Positions 35,349-44,268 of a DNA stretch of 64,000 nucleotides are shown piece after piece. The DNA is taken from the NCBI GenBank assembly GCA_040403555.1, contig JBBAKN010000004.1:186001-250000 (forward strand), written 5' to 3'. Source of the stretch: JAIPAN01 sp040403555 (GTDB taxonomy: Bacteria; Bacteroidota; Bacteroidia; Sphingobacteriales; Sphingobacteriaceae). Below the pieces are notes generated by a model. It searched no databases. It had not been told where the DNA came from and saw only the letters and a program-made list of their open reading frames with translations. The translations under genes were made by a program, and so were the position numbers. Numbering within the stretch: position 1 is the first letter of the stretch; each line of letters opens with the position of its first letter.

Positions 35349-36305
35349 TTAAAATATAGCCTCGGCAATTTTTTTGGTTGGTCCCGGGTTACTCATGGTG
35401 TAAAAATGAAGTACTGGAGCGCCAATTTTTACCAATTCTTTACCCTGATGAATCATCCACTCTATACCCACTTCTTTCACTTCTGCTTCCGATTTACAGC
35501 TACTCACCGCCTCACTCAAGGCTTCGGGTACATCAATGTGAAAGAGCTTGGGTAGGCTCACCAATTGTTTAGAGGAAGTGATGGGTTTTAGGCCTGGAAT
35601 AATAGGCACATGAATGTCGTTTTTGCGGCATTGCTCTACAAAGTCGATGTATTTTTGTACGTCATAAAACATCTGGGTCACAATAAAATCGGCACCCAGA
35701 TCTACTTTCTTTTTTAGGTATTTAAAATCGGTTTTCAGGTTCGGCGATTCGAAATGTTTCTCGGGATAGCCGGCAACACCTATACAAAAATCTGTTTTAA
35801 AAGTATCGTCGTGTTCTTGATGGAGGTATTTACCCTGATTCATTTGAGTTACTTGTTTTAATAATCCACTGGCATAGGCATGTCCGCCGGGTGTTGGCAC
35901 GAAAGTGGCATCGGCTTTGCGGGCATCGCCACGCAATACCAACACATTATCAATGCCCAAAAACTGCAAATCGATGAGCGCATTTTCGGTTTCCTCTTTA
36001 GTAAAACCACCGCAAATAAGGTGCGGTACCGCATCTACTTTATAGCGGTTCATAATGGCCGCACAAATGGCTACGGTGCCTGGACGTTTGCGGTACGAAA
36101 CCTTTTCCAATAAGCCGTCTTCCCGTTCTTTGTAAATATAATCTTCGCGGTGATAGGTTACATCAATAAAGGGAGGGTTAAACTCCATGAGTGGATCAAT
36201 GGCATCGTAAATTCCTTTAATGCTATTTCCCTTTACCGGGGGTAGCAGCTCGAAAGAGAATAAGGTTTTACCCTTGGCATTTTTAATATGTTCGGTAATT
36301 TTCAT
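35349..36305 (-). CDS. metF: 5,10-methylenetetrahydrofolate reductase
   Basis: A 318-residue FAD enzyme. The TIM-barrel motifs include FSFELLPPVKGNS, DVTYHRED, VLRGDARK and ADFIVTQMFYD. It makes 5-methyl-tetrahydrofolate, the methyl donor for MetH. It lies 3 bases after metH on the same strand and so should share the riboswitch-controlled transcript. Confidence 0.95.
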   Translation of the reverse strand: MKITEHIKNAKGKTLFSFELLPPVKGNSIKGIYDAIDPLMEFNPPFIDVTYHREDYIYKEREDGLLEKVSYRKRPGTVAICAAIMNRYKVDAVPHLICGGFTKEETENALIDLQFLGIDNVLVLRGDARKADATFVPTPGGHAYASGLLKQVTQMNQGKYLHQEHDDTFKTDFCIGVAGYPEKHFESPNLKTDFKYLKKKVDLGADFIVTQMFYDVQKYIDFVEQCRKNDIHVPIIPGLKPITSSKQLVSLPKLFHIDVPEALSEAVSSCKSEAEVKEVGIEWMIHQGKELVKIGAPVLHFYTMSNPGPTKKIAEAIF

Positions 36306-36308
36306 TTT

Positions 36309-39300
36309 TTAGTAGGCTAAATTTGGGCTAAGCCATTTTTCGGCTTCTTCTATGCTGCAGTTTTTTCTTTGAGCGTAATCATTCACTTGCTCTTTAGTTA
36401 TTTTTCCCAAACCAAAATAACGAGCTTGTGGGTGGGCAAAATAATACCCACTTACCGCTGCTGTTGGATACATGGCTAGGCTTTCGGTGAGCGTAATGCC
36501 GGTATTTTTCTGCGTTTGTAATAAATTAAACAGCGTTGTTTTTTCTGAATGGTCTGGGCAAGCCGGGTAACCCGGTGCCGGCCGTATGCCTTGGTATTTT
36601 TCTTTTATTAAGGATTCTTTATCGAGACCTTCATTTGGTGTATAGCCCCAATATTGGGTGCGTACCAATTCGTGCATTTTTTCTGCAAAGGCTTCGGCTA
36701 GGCGGTCGGCTAAGGCCTTGGTCATAATGCTGTGGTAATCGTCTTGCTGTGCTTCAAATTCTTGGGCAAGCTCGTCGCAACCAAAACCGGTACTCACCGC
36801 AAAAGCACCTATGTAATCGGTTTTCTCACTAGTTTGTGGGGCTATAAAATCAGCTAAGCAATAGTAGGGTTCACCCGCAGGTTTTTCTGCTTGTTGGCGT
36901 AAAAAGTGCAGTTTTGTACCATCTCCTAAAAGCACATCGTCTCCTTGAGCATGTGCTTCCCAAAAACCAATGACGCCTTTTGCGCTGAAGCGTTTTTCTG
37001 CTACAATGCGTTTCAACAATTTTTGCGCATCGGCAAATAGGTTGGTGGCTTCTACACCCACCACCTCATCACTTAAAATTCGTGGATAGGCTCCTCTTAA
37101 TTCCCAAGTATGGAAAAAGGGCGTCCAATCGATATAGGGCACGAGTTCTTCTAAATCGAAATTATCGAATACTTTGGTGCCTAAGAACGCAGGTTTGGTT
37201 GGCGTGTATTCTTCCCAATTGATAGTGGGCTTCCGTGCCCGGCTATCTGCCAAGGATGCATAATGCTTTTCTAATTGTTTTTGCAGATGTGTTTCTCGGC
37301 TTTGGGCATAGTCTGCTTTAAGCTCGGAAATGTAGCTATCTTTTTTATCGGCATTTAAGAGGGTGCTGCACACGCCTACACTCCGCGACGCATCGAGTAC
37401 GTGCACACTGGCGCCCGAATAATTTGGCGCAATTTTTACCGCAGTATGAATGCGTGAAGTGGTTGCTCCGCCAATGAGCAGTGGCGTAGTTAATCCCTCA
37501 CGTTCCAATTCTTTGGCTACGTGCACCATCTCGTCGAGAGAAGGAGTGATGAGTCCACTTAATCCAATAATGTCTGCGTTTTCTTCTTTGGCCCGGCGAA
37601 TAATTTCTTGTGTTGGTACCATTACACCAAGATCTACCACCTCGAAATTGTTGCAAGCTAATACTACCCCTACAATATTTTTGCCAATATCGTGTACATC
37701 GCCTTTCACGGTGGCCAACAATATCTTGCCGGCGGTGGTACGTGCCGATGTTTTTTCGGCTTCTAAATAGGGTTGTAAATAGGCCACTGCTTTTTTCATT
37801 ACCCTAGCCGATTTTACCACTTGGGGTAAAAACATTTTGCCGGCTCCAAATAAATCACCTACGGTATTCATGCCGGCCATGAGTGGGCCTTCAATGACTT
37901 CGAGTGGCTTGGTGTACTGTTGGCGGGCTTCTTCTACATCTTCTTCTAAATAATCGATAATGCCTTTGATGAGGGAGTGTGATAGGCGTTCGGCCACGGG
38001 ATTTTTGCGCCATTCTTCATCTTTTACTATTGTCTTGCCTGCACCTTTTACATTTTCGGCAAATGCTACCAAGCGTTCGGTGGCGTCGGGCCTGCGGTTA
38101 AGCAATACATCTTCTACCAAGGCCAATAGGTCTTTTGGAATTTCTTCGTATACTTCTAACATGCCGGCATTCACAATGCCCATGTCTAAACCGGCTTTAA
38201 TGGCATGGTATAAAAATGCCGAGTGCATAGCTTCACGAACAATGTTGTTTCCTCTAAAAGAAAAAGAAATGTTAGATACTCCACCACTTACCTTGGCCAG
38301 TGGGAGGTTTTGTTTGATCCAACGAGTGGCTTCAATAAAATCGACTGCGTAGTTATTGTGTTCTTCAAGCCCGGTGGCCACGGTCAGAATATTGGGATCA
38401 AAAATAATGTCTTGCGCCTTAAAGCCAACATCGTTTACTAAAATATCGTAAGAGCGTTTACAAATGTCTATACGACGCTGCAAGGAATCGGCTTGGCCTT
38501 TTTCGTCAAATGCCATAACCACTACGGCGGCTCCGTATTGTGCTATTTTTTTGGCTTGTGTTTTGAAATTTTCTTCGCCTTCTTTTAAGGAGATGGAGTT
38601 GACAATACCCTTGCCTTGCAAACATTTTAAGCCGTTTTCAATCACGGTCCATTTCGATGAATCGACCATGATGGGAAGTTTGGCAATATCGGGTTCGGAG
38701 GCTAAAAGGTTTAGGAATTTGGTCATGGCCGCTTCAGAGTCGAGCATGCCTTCGTCCATGTTTACATCGATAATTTGTGCTCCACCTTCCACTTGTTGGC
38801 GGGCAACCGCTAGCGCCCCTTCGTAATCGCCACTTAAAATGAGTTTCGAAAATTTAGGTGAACCGGTAATATTGGTGCGTTCGCCAATGTTTACAAAGTT
38901 GGTTTCGGGTGTTAGGTTGAGGGCCTCTAATCCGCTTAAGCGCAAATAAGGCTTGGGATTTGATGGAATGCGTGGGCTATATTTTTGTGCCTTTTCGGCG
39001 ATGCATTTAATGTGTTCTGGAGTGGTGCCACAACAGCCACCTACAATGTTTACCCAGCCGCCGGCCATAAAATCTTCCACCAAATGAGCGGTTTGATGGG
39101 GTACTTCATCGTAGGCGCCAAATTCGTTTGGTAAACCTGCATTGGGGTAGGCCGAAATAAAGCAGGCTGATTTTTCGGATAATTCTTGAATATGCGGACG
39201 CATTTCTTTCGCTCCTAAAGCACAATTAAATCCTATACTCAATAAATTGGCATGGCCCAAAGAGTGTAAAAATGCTTCTACCCTTTGGCCTGATAAGGTA

Positions 39301-39968
39301 CGCCCACTGGCATCGGTAATGGTGCCCGAAATCATAATTTCTAAGCGCTCTTCTTGGAGTTTTCCAGCTGCTTTTAATACATCTTCATATTTTTTGATGG
39401 CAAAAATGGCTGCTTTGGCGTTTAGCGTATCAAAAATAGTTTCAATTAATAAGGCATCAACACCGCCATCAACCAAGCCTCGTACTTGCTCGTAATAGGC
39501 TTCTACCAAATCATCGAAAGTTACGGCCCGGTAGCTCGGGTCGTTTACATCGGGCGACATGGATGCGGTGCGGTTGGTAGGGCCAATGGCTCCGGCCACA
39601 AAACGGGGTTTGTTCGGATTTTGTTTGGTAAATACATCCGCAACTTCTCGGGCTATTTTGGCGCCTTCGAAACTCAACTCATATGCCAAGGGTTCCAACT
39701 GATAATCGGCTAGAGAAATACGTTGCGTGCTGAAGGTATTGGTTTCAATTATATCGGCACCGGCATTCAGGTATTCTGTATGAATGGCTTTTACCACATC
39801 GGGACGAGTGATATTTAGCAAGTCGTTATTGCCTTGTAAATCGCAGGGGTGTTGGGCAAAGCGCTCACCGCGAAAATCGGCTTCGGTTAACTGATAGCGT
39901 TGAATCATGGTGCCCATGGCGCCATCAATTACTAAAATACGTGAATGTAATTCTTCTCTTAAATTCAT
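36309..39968 (-). CDS. metH: Cobalamin-dependent methionine synthase
   Basis: A 1219-residue protein containing all four MetH modules: homocysteine binding (1-330, zinc motif GGCCGTTPEHI), methyl-tetrahydrofolate binding (about 345-620), cobalamin binding (about 650-900, DVHDIGKNIVGVVL) and the SAM reactivation domain (about 930-1219, RPAPGYPACPDH). It transfers a methyl group from methyl-tetrahydrofolate to homocysteine by way of cob(I)alamin. The ATG at 39968 is used because the longer frame to 40055 runs through the riboswitch. The gene needs cobalamin supply; no B12 gene is in the window. Confidence 0.95.
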   Translation of the reverse strand: MNLREELHSRILVIDGAMGTMIQRYQLTEADFRGERFAQHPCDLQGNNDLLNITRPDVVKAIHTEYLNAGADIIETNTFSTQRISLADYQLEPLAYELSFEGAKIAREVADVFTKQNPNKPRFVAGAIGPTNRTASMSPDVNDPSYRAVTFDDLVEAYYEQVRGLVDGGVDALLIETIFDTLNAKAAIFAIKKYEDVLKAAGKLQEERLEIMISGTITDASGRTLSGQRVEAFLHSLGHANLLSIGFNCALGAKEMRPHIQELSEKSACFISAYPNAGLPNEFGAYDEVPHQTAHLVEDFMAGGWVNIVGGCCGTTPEHIKCIAEKAQKYSPRIPSNPKPYLRLSGLEALNLTPETNFVNIGERTNITGSPKFSKLILSGDYEGALAVARQQVEGGAQIIDVNMDEGMLDSEAAMTKFLNLLASEPDIAKLPIMVDSSKWTVIENGLKCLQGKGIVNSISLKEGEENFKTQAKKIAQYGAAVVVMAFDEKGQADSLQRRIDICKRSYDILVNDVGFKAQDIIFDPNILTVATGLEEHNNYAVDFIEATRWIKQNLPLAKVSGGVSNISFSFRGNNIVREAMHSAFLYHAIKAGLDMGIVNAGMLEVYEEIPKDLLALVEDVLLNRRPDATERLVAFAENVKGAGKTIVKDEEWRKNPVAERLSHSLIKGIIDYLEEDVEEARQQYTKPLEVIEGPLMAGMNTVGDLFGAGKMFLPQVVKSARVMKKAVAYLQPYLEAEKTSARTTAGKILLATVKGDVHDIGKNIVGVVLACNNFEVVDLGVMVPTQEIIRRAKEENADIIGLSGLITPSLDEMVHVAKELEREGLTTPLLIGGATTSRIHTAVKIAPNYSGASVHVLDASRSVGVCSTLLNADKKDSYISELKADYAQSRETHLQKQLEKHYASLADSRARKPTINWEEYTPTKPAFLGTKVFDNFDLEELVPYIDWTPFFHTWELRGAYPRILSDEVVGVEATNLFADAQKLLKRIVAEKRFSAKGVIGFWEAHAQGDDVLLGDGTKLHFLRQQAEKPAGEPYYCLADFIAPQTSEKTDYIGAFAVSTGFGCDELAQEFEAQQDDYHSIMTKALADRLAEAFAEKMHELVRTQYWGYTPNEGLDKESLIKEKYQGIRPAPGYPACPDHSEKTTLFNLLQTQKNTGITLTESLAMYPTAAVSGYYFAHPQARYFGLGKITKEQVNDYAQRKNCSIEEAEKWLSPNLAY

Positions 39969-40009
39969 TTGTTTATTGGCTTGTAAAGAGAAGCGGTCTG
40001 TTAGACGTT

Positions 40010-40106
40010 TACTTATCTGCTCCCATCGGGATAGAATGTAGCACCTTGTTAGCACAGGTTGCTAAGACTTCGCAGGGTCTAGTCCCTCCGTCTTTCTTTA
40101 TAAGCA
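40010..40106 (-). promoter_or_regulatory. SAM-I-type riboswitch in the metH leader
   Basis: The - strand contains the conserved SAM-I core: a P1 stem CTTAT (40104-40100) with ATAAG (40016-40012), GGAGGGACTAGACCC, TTAGCAACC, AAGGTGCTACATTC and a TCCCGATGGGA hairpin, all in the canonical order. The aptamer ends about 42 bases before the metH ATG. No strong terminator hairpin follows, only a 4-bp stem at 39996-40006, so control may be at translation or by another mechanism. High SAM should lower metH-metF expression, as for the family. Confidence 0.85.
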
Positions 40107-40109
40107 CTA

Positions 40110-40141
40110 CAAAAATGCCATTTTTAGCCCGATAATCCAAA
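40110..40141 (-). promoter_or_regulatory. Promoter of the metH riboswitch transcript
   Basis: On the - strand: TTTG (40141-40138), 20 bases, CATTTTTG (40117-40110), one mismatch from the consensus. Expected initiation at about 40104 coincides with the first base of the riboswitch P1 stem, which independently supports both calls. Confidence 0.6.
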
Positions 40142-40211
40142 AAAAACGGAATATTATTTTGATTGATTGGCTAAATAAGAAGTTTGCAAAATTTAATTTG
40201 GCAAAAGAAGG

Positions 40212-40778
40212 TTAATTCAAACGTTTTGTAAGAAGTTCTTCTACTTTTTTAAACAACTGAATGGGCTTGAGGTTGCGCCAAGGGAGTTGATCTAATTCTC
40301 CGCCAAAGTTGAGGTAATAATCGATGTTATTGCGTTTGAATTCATCTATGACATGTTCGCGAAAGTTGATGGCGGCTATCCAGCCATCTTCTACTTCTTG
40401 GAACCATTCTTCGTAATAGCAATCGTCTGAAGAGTGGAAATTAAGTACGTTTTCGCCAATTAGAATGAATTTATTGAGGCCTTCGTCTATCATGAGGTCT
40501 AAAATTTCTCGTTTTAAAAACATGATATCGTTATGCAAGGCGTCGTTCCATTCGCCAATCAGTTCGATGATGACGTAGCCTCGATCGTAATCGGCAAATA
40601 ATACTTTTAGATAGAGGGTTTGGGAGCCAAAAAAATCCCACTGTGGGTGGATGAGGTAATTGTATATCTGCTTATCGTAGGTAAATTCGCTATACACCGT
40701 TGCGTAAAAAGGGGAACAGGGGTCTTCGGCGGCAATATAGTCGTCACGCCAGCGGTAATAGGGTTCTAATTCGTGCAT
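40212..40778 (-). CDS. Conserved hypothetical protein
   Basis: A 188-residue protein I do not recognise. It is acidic and unusually rich in Tyr, Trp and Phe (YYRWRDDY, HPQWDFFGSQ, CYYEEWF), with no signal peptide or membrane helix, so it is probably cytosolic. It starts 3 bases after the murQ stop and is the last gene of era-der-murQ, so it is likely translationally coupled. The reading frame is intact and coding-like. No function can be proposed. Confidence 0.7.
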   Translation of the reverse strand: MHELEPYYRWRDDYIAAEDPCSPFYATVYSEFTYDKQIYNYLIHPQWDFFGSQTLYLKVLFADYDRGYVIIELIGEWNDALHNDIMFLKREILDLMIDEGLNKFILIGENVLNFHSSDDCYYEEWFQEVEDGWIAAINFREHVIDEFKRNNIDYYLNFGGELDQLPWRNLKPIQLFKKVEELLTKRLN

Positions 40779-40781
40779 GGC

Positions 40782-41594
40782 CTAACCGTTTTTTCTGAAC
40801 CCATCACAGGCTTTGCGCACGTTACCAAATTCATCGAGCAATTGCTTGGCTTTTTCTTCACTTACGCCTAAATCTTGAACCACCATAGCAATGGCTCGGC
40901 CCACCAATTTATGGTTGCTAAGCTGCATATCTACCATTTTATTGCCTTTTACTCGGCCTAAGCGAATCATTACGGAGGTGCTAATCATGTTGAGTACGAG
41001 TTTTTGTGCGGTACCCGATTTCATGCGTGTAGATCCGGTTACAAACTCGGGGCCTACCACTACTTCAACCGGAAATTTTGCTTGGGCAGCTACCGGGCTA
41101 CCGGCATTGCATACCACACAGCCGGTTAATAAGCCAGCCGTGTTGGCTTTCTGGAGTCCGCCAATAACATATGGGGTACGGCCCGAAGCCGCAATGCCAA
41201 TTAGCGTATCGTTGGTTTTTGGTTGGTAGGCAGCAAGGTCTTTCCAAGCTTGTTCGGCATCGTCTTCGGCAAATTCTACGGCTTTTCGTATGGCGCTATC
41301 GCCACCGGAAATAAGGCCAATTACCAAATCGAAGGGTACGCCATAAGTAGGCGGACATTCGGAGGCATCTACTATGCCTAAGCGGCCGCTAGTGCCTGCC
41401 CCAATGTAAAATAATCGTCCACCGGCTTGCATACGAGGCACAATGGCTTCTACCAAGGCTTCTATTTGTGGGATAGCCTTTTCTACCGCCAAGGGAACGG
41501 TTTTATCTTCCTGGTTCATGCCTCTCAACAAGTCGTGAGTAGACATTTTATCTAGGTTATCGAAATGTGAATCTTGTTCGGTGGTGTTTTTCAT
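40782..41594 (-). CDS. murQ: N-acetylmuramic acid 6-phosphate etherase
   Basis: A 270-residue SIS-domain protein with FYIGAGTSGRLGIVDASECPPT, AASGRTPYV and VTGSTRMKSGTAQK, the MurQ motifs. It splits MurNAc-6-phosphate into GlcNAc-6-phosphate and lactate during peptidoglycan recycling. It lies 18 bases after der in the same operon. No MurP or AmgK is adjacent. The lytic transglycosylase in region 1 would be a source of anhydro-muropeptides. Confidence 0.94.
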   Translation of the reverse strand: MKNTTEQDSHFDNLDKMSTHDLLRGMNQEDKTVPLAVEKAIPQIEALVEAIVPRMQAGGRLFYIGAGTSGRLGIVDASECPPTYGVPFDLVIGLISGGDSAIRKAVEFAEDDAEQAWKDLAAYQPKTNDTLIGIAASGRTPYVIGGLQKANTAGLLTGCVVCNAGSPVAAQAKFPVEVVVGPEFVTGSTRMKSGTAQKLVLNMISTSVMIRLGRVKGNKMVDMQLSNHKLVGRAIAMVVQDLGVSEEKAKQLLDEFGNVRKACDGFRKNG

Positions 41595-41612
41595 TACCAA
41601 AAGTTACACATT

Positions 41613-42914
41613 TTATTTCTGTCTGAAAAAGATTTGGATAGGCACGCCTTTAAAATCGAAGTTTTCTCTCAACTTGTTTTCGATGAATCGTTTGTAGGGT
41701 TCTTTAACGTATTGCGGTAAGTTGCAAAAGAAGGCAAACATGGGTGATGTAGCATTTATTTGCGTTACGTATTTTACCTTAATGTATTTTCCTTTGGTTG
41801 CCGGTGGCGGGTAATGCTCAATTAGGGGAAGCATTACATCGTTTAGTTTTGAGGTAGGAACTTTTTTAAGTTTGTTCTCGTATACTTTGGCTGCCCCTTC
41901 AATGGCTTTAAAAATACGCTGTTTCTCTACTACCGATGTGAAAATGATGGGCACATCGGTAAATGGAGAGATTTTTTCATAAATCTGCTCTTCAAATGCT
42001 TTGGTGGTTTTGTGATCTTTTTCAATCAAATCCCATTTGTTTACCAAAATTACAATGCCCTTTTTGTTTTTCTCAGCTAGGTGAAAAATGTTGATGTCTT
42101 GCGATTCTATTCCTTCTACAGCATCAATCATCAATACAACTACATCGGCTTCTTCCAATGCTTTAATGGTTCGCATTACCGAGTAAAACTCAATATTCTC
42201 TTTTACTTTGGTTTTTTTACGCAATCCGGCGGTATCTATCAGCATAAACTCGTGGCCAAATTGGTTGTAGTGTATGTGAATAGAATCGCGGGTGGTGCCG
42301 GCAATTGGGGTTACAATATTGCGTTCTTTGCCAATTAAGGCGTTAATAAGCGATGATTTTCCTACGTTCGGGCGGCCAACAATGGCGTATTTAGGCAGGT
42401 TGTTTTCTGCTTCGGGTTCTTCTTCAAAATGGGTAATTACTTCGTCTAATAATTCGCCGGTTCCAGAACCAGTCATAGCCGAAATGAGGTATATTTCGCC
42501 AAGGCCTAAGCTATAAAACACAGCGGCTTCGTTACGTAAATTGTTGTTATCTACTTTATTGGCAACTACGTATACCGGTTTTTTACTACGACGTAAAATA
42601 TTGGCAATTTCATCATCCAAATCGGTTACACCGGTTACCACATCTACCATAAAAATAACCACGCTGGCTTCTTCAATGGCAATGGTAACTTGTTCGCGAA
42701 TGGCTACTTCGAATACATCTTCAGAATGGGCTACATAACCACCGGTATCAATAACGGTAAAGTGGTTGCCCACCCATTCCGATACGCCGTAATGACGATC
42801 ACGGGTTACGCCACTCATATCGTCAACAATGGCCTTACGACTTTCTATTAAACGATTAAAAAGTGTTGATTTTCCCACATTTGGGCGTCCTACTATGGCT
42901 ACTATATTACTCAT
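41613..42914 (-). CDS. der: GTPase Der (EngA)
   Basis: A 433-residue protein with two tandem GTPase domains (P-loops GRPNVGKSTLFN near residue 8 and GRPNVGKSSLIN near 184) and a C-terminal KH-like domain. It acts in 50S subunit assembly. It is 11 bases after era; pairing era and der is common in the phylum. Confidence 0.96.
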   Translation of the reverse strand: MSNIVAIVGRPNVGKSTLFNRLIESRKAIVDDMSGVTRDRHYGVSEWVGNHFTVIDTGGYVAHSEDVFEVAIREQVTIAIEEASVVIFMVDVVTGVTDLDDEIANILRRSKKPVYVVANKVDNNNLRNEAAVFYSLGLGEIYLISAMTGSGTGELLDEVITHFEEEPEAENNLPKYAIVGRPNVGKSSLINALIGKERNIVTPIAGTTRDSIHIHYNQFGHEFMLIDTAGLRKKTKVKENIEFYSVMRTIKALEEADVVVLMIDAVEGIESQDINIFHLAEKNKKGIVILVNKWDLIEKDHKTTKAFEEQIYEKISPFTDVPIIFTSVVEKQRIFKAIEGAAKVYENKLKKVPTSKLNDVMLPLIEHYPPPATKGKYIKVKYVTQINATSPMFAFFCNLPQYVKEPYKRFIENKLRENFDFKGVPIQIFFRQK

Positions 42915-42925
42915 GTTTCTTGGTC

Positions 42926-43804
42926 TTAATTCTCGTATCCGAAGCTTTTTAGGTAATTTTTTCGGTTACGCCAATCGGCAATCACTTTCACAAAAATCTC
43001 CAAAAATACCTTTTTGCTTAAAAATACTTCAATATCTTGGCGGGCATAGGTGCCTACCTTTTTAATCATTTCGCCGCCTTTACCTATTATAATATTCTTT
43101 TGCGAATCACGCTCTACCACTACTTCGGCACTAATGCGGGTTAATTTTCCTTCTTCTTTAAAGGCGGTAATTAATACTTCGGTGCTGTATGGAATCTCTT
43201 TGTCGTAGAGTTTAAATATCTTCTCACGAATAATCTCCGAAACAAAAAAGCGCTCGGTACGGTCGGTTAGTGTGTCTTTATCATAATAGGGCGGGTGTTC
43301 GGGCAGTTTATCGTGAATAAATTGCAATACTGCGGGTATATTATGGTCGTGTAAGGCCGAAACCGCAAAAATGGCCTCGGGATTCAATAAATCTTTCCAA
43401 TGCTCAATCTTCGCCATTACCTTCTCTTCGTCCGATTTATCAATTTTATTAATGATGACCGCTACCGGCGATTTTGTTTTTTGCAAACGTTCCAGTACAT
43501 CGTTCTCATCATACCGTTCGTTAATGTCGGTTACAAACAAAATCAGGTCGGCATCTACCACCGAACCATTCACCACACTCATCATAGATTCTTGCAATCC
43601 ATAATGCGGTTTTATGACGCCCGGAGTGTCTGAAAAAATAATTTGCAGGTCGGGTTCGTTCACAATTCCTAAAATCCGGTGCCTAGTGGTTTGGGCCTTC
43701 GAGGTAACGATGGACATCTTTTCGCCCACTAGGGCGTTCATGAGGGTAGATTTCCCCGCATTCGGTTTCCCGACGAGACTCACAAAACCGGCTTTATGCG
43801 ACAT
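42926..43804 (-). CDS. era: GTPase Era
   Basis: A 292-residue protein from the ATG at 43804 (MSHKAGFVSLVGKPNAGKST). The longer frame to 43897 crosses the divergent promoter and is rejected. The G domain is followed by a KH domain with IIGKGGEMIKKVG, which binds the 3' end of 16S rRNA. It is the first gene of era-der-murQ-hypothetical. Confidence 0.96.
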   Translation of the reverse strand: MSHKAGFVSLVGKPNAGKSTLMNALVGEKMSIVTSKAQTTRHRILGIVNEPDLQIIFSDTPGVIKPHYGLQESMMSVVNGSVVDADLILFVTDINERYDENDVLERLQKTKSPVAVIINKIDKSDEEKVMAKIEHWKDLLNPEAIFAVSALHDHNIPAVLQFIHDKLPEHPPYYDKDTLTDRTERFFVSEIIREKIFKLYDKEIPYSTEVLITAFKEEGKLTRISAEVVVERDSQKNIIIGKGGEMIKKVGTYARQDIEVFLSKKVFLEIFVKVIADWRNRKNYLKSFGYEN

Positions 43805-43824
43805 GGAATTTATTTTGAAAAAGA

Positions 43825-43864
43825 TTTGGACTGCAAAGAAACGAAATATATCTTTGCAGTCCAA
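43825..43864. promoter_or_regulatory. Dyad-symmetric divergent promoter between era and the tRNA genes
   Basis: On the + strand TTTG (43825-43828), 20 bases, TATCTTTG (43849-43856) points to the tRNAs. On the - strand TTG (43864-43862), 20 bases, TTTCTTTG (43841-43834) points to era. Both are embedded in a perfect 14-bp inverted repeat TTGGACTGCAAAGA (43826-43839) and TCTTTGCAGTCCAA (43851-43864) around an 11-base centre. The symmetry could be a regulator site or the result of a mirrored promoter. Confidence 0.6.
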
Positions 43865-43917
43865 TTTAAAACAGAGGCAAGGCGATCTTTCCGGCATTTA
43901 AATTGACCAAAAGATAG

Positions 43918-43993
<76 letters not shown>

Positions 43994-44031
43994 AAACGTT
44001 AGAAGTACCTGAGGCACCGAAAACGATTTAT

Positions 44032-44103
44032 GGCCCGTTCGTCTAGGGGTTAGGACGCCAGGTTTTCATCCTGGAAACAGGGGTTCGATTCCCCTACGGG
44101 CTA
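44032..44103 (+). tRNA. tRNA-Glu (TTC)
   Basis: A 72-base cloverleaf with acceptor GGCCCGT/ACGGGCT (a G-T pair at the end), anticodon TTC in CAGGTTTTCATCCTGG, and the T arm AGGGGTTCGATTCCCCT. CCA is not encoded (ACA follows). It lies 38 bases after tRNA-fMet and is followed by a terminator, giving a two-gene tRNA operon. Confidence 0.95.
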
Positions 44104-44113
44104 CAGAAATTAA

Positions 44114-44147
44114 AAAAACCCATTTCTAATATTAGAAATGGGTTTTT
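44114..44147 (+). terminator. Intrinsic terminator of the tRNA operon
   Basis: A perfect 17-bp inverted repeat AAAAACCCATTTCTAAT and its complement without a spacer, so the central bases form the loop, followed by TTTTTCTTTT. It starts 10 bases after tRNA-Glu. Confidence 0.88.
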
Positions 44148-44268
44148 CTTTTAGGGTCTTCTCCCAGATTAATTTCGGTCCATTTTGATTTATGTAATTA
44201 ATAAATTATTTCCAAAATTGTTTTCCCTGTAAAGTAATTGTTTTATATTTAGAAAATTACATCCAAAA

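Noticed and set aside
39996..40006. Terminator or anti-terminator hairpin GTCT/AGAC after the SAM riboswitch
   Set aside because: The stem is only 4 bp with a 3-base loop and no T run follows, so it is not a credible terminator.
39969..40055. N-terminal extension of metH to the ATG at 40055
   Set aside because: The extension lies inside the SAM riboswitch aptamer and has no MetH similarity. The conserved protein starts at MNLREELHSRIL (39968).
43805..43897. N-terminal extension of era
   Set aside because: It runs across the divergent promoter dyad. Era proteins begin close to the P-loop, as from 43804.
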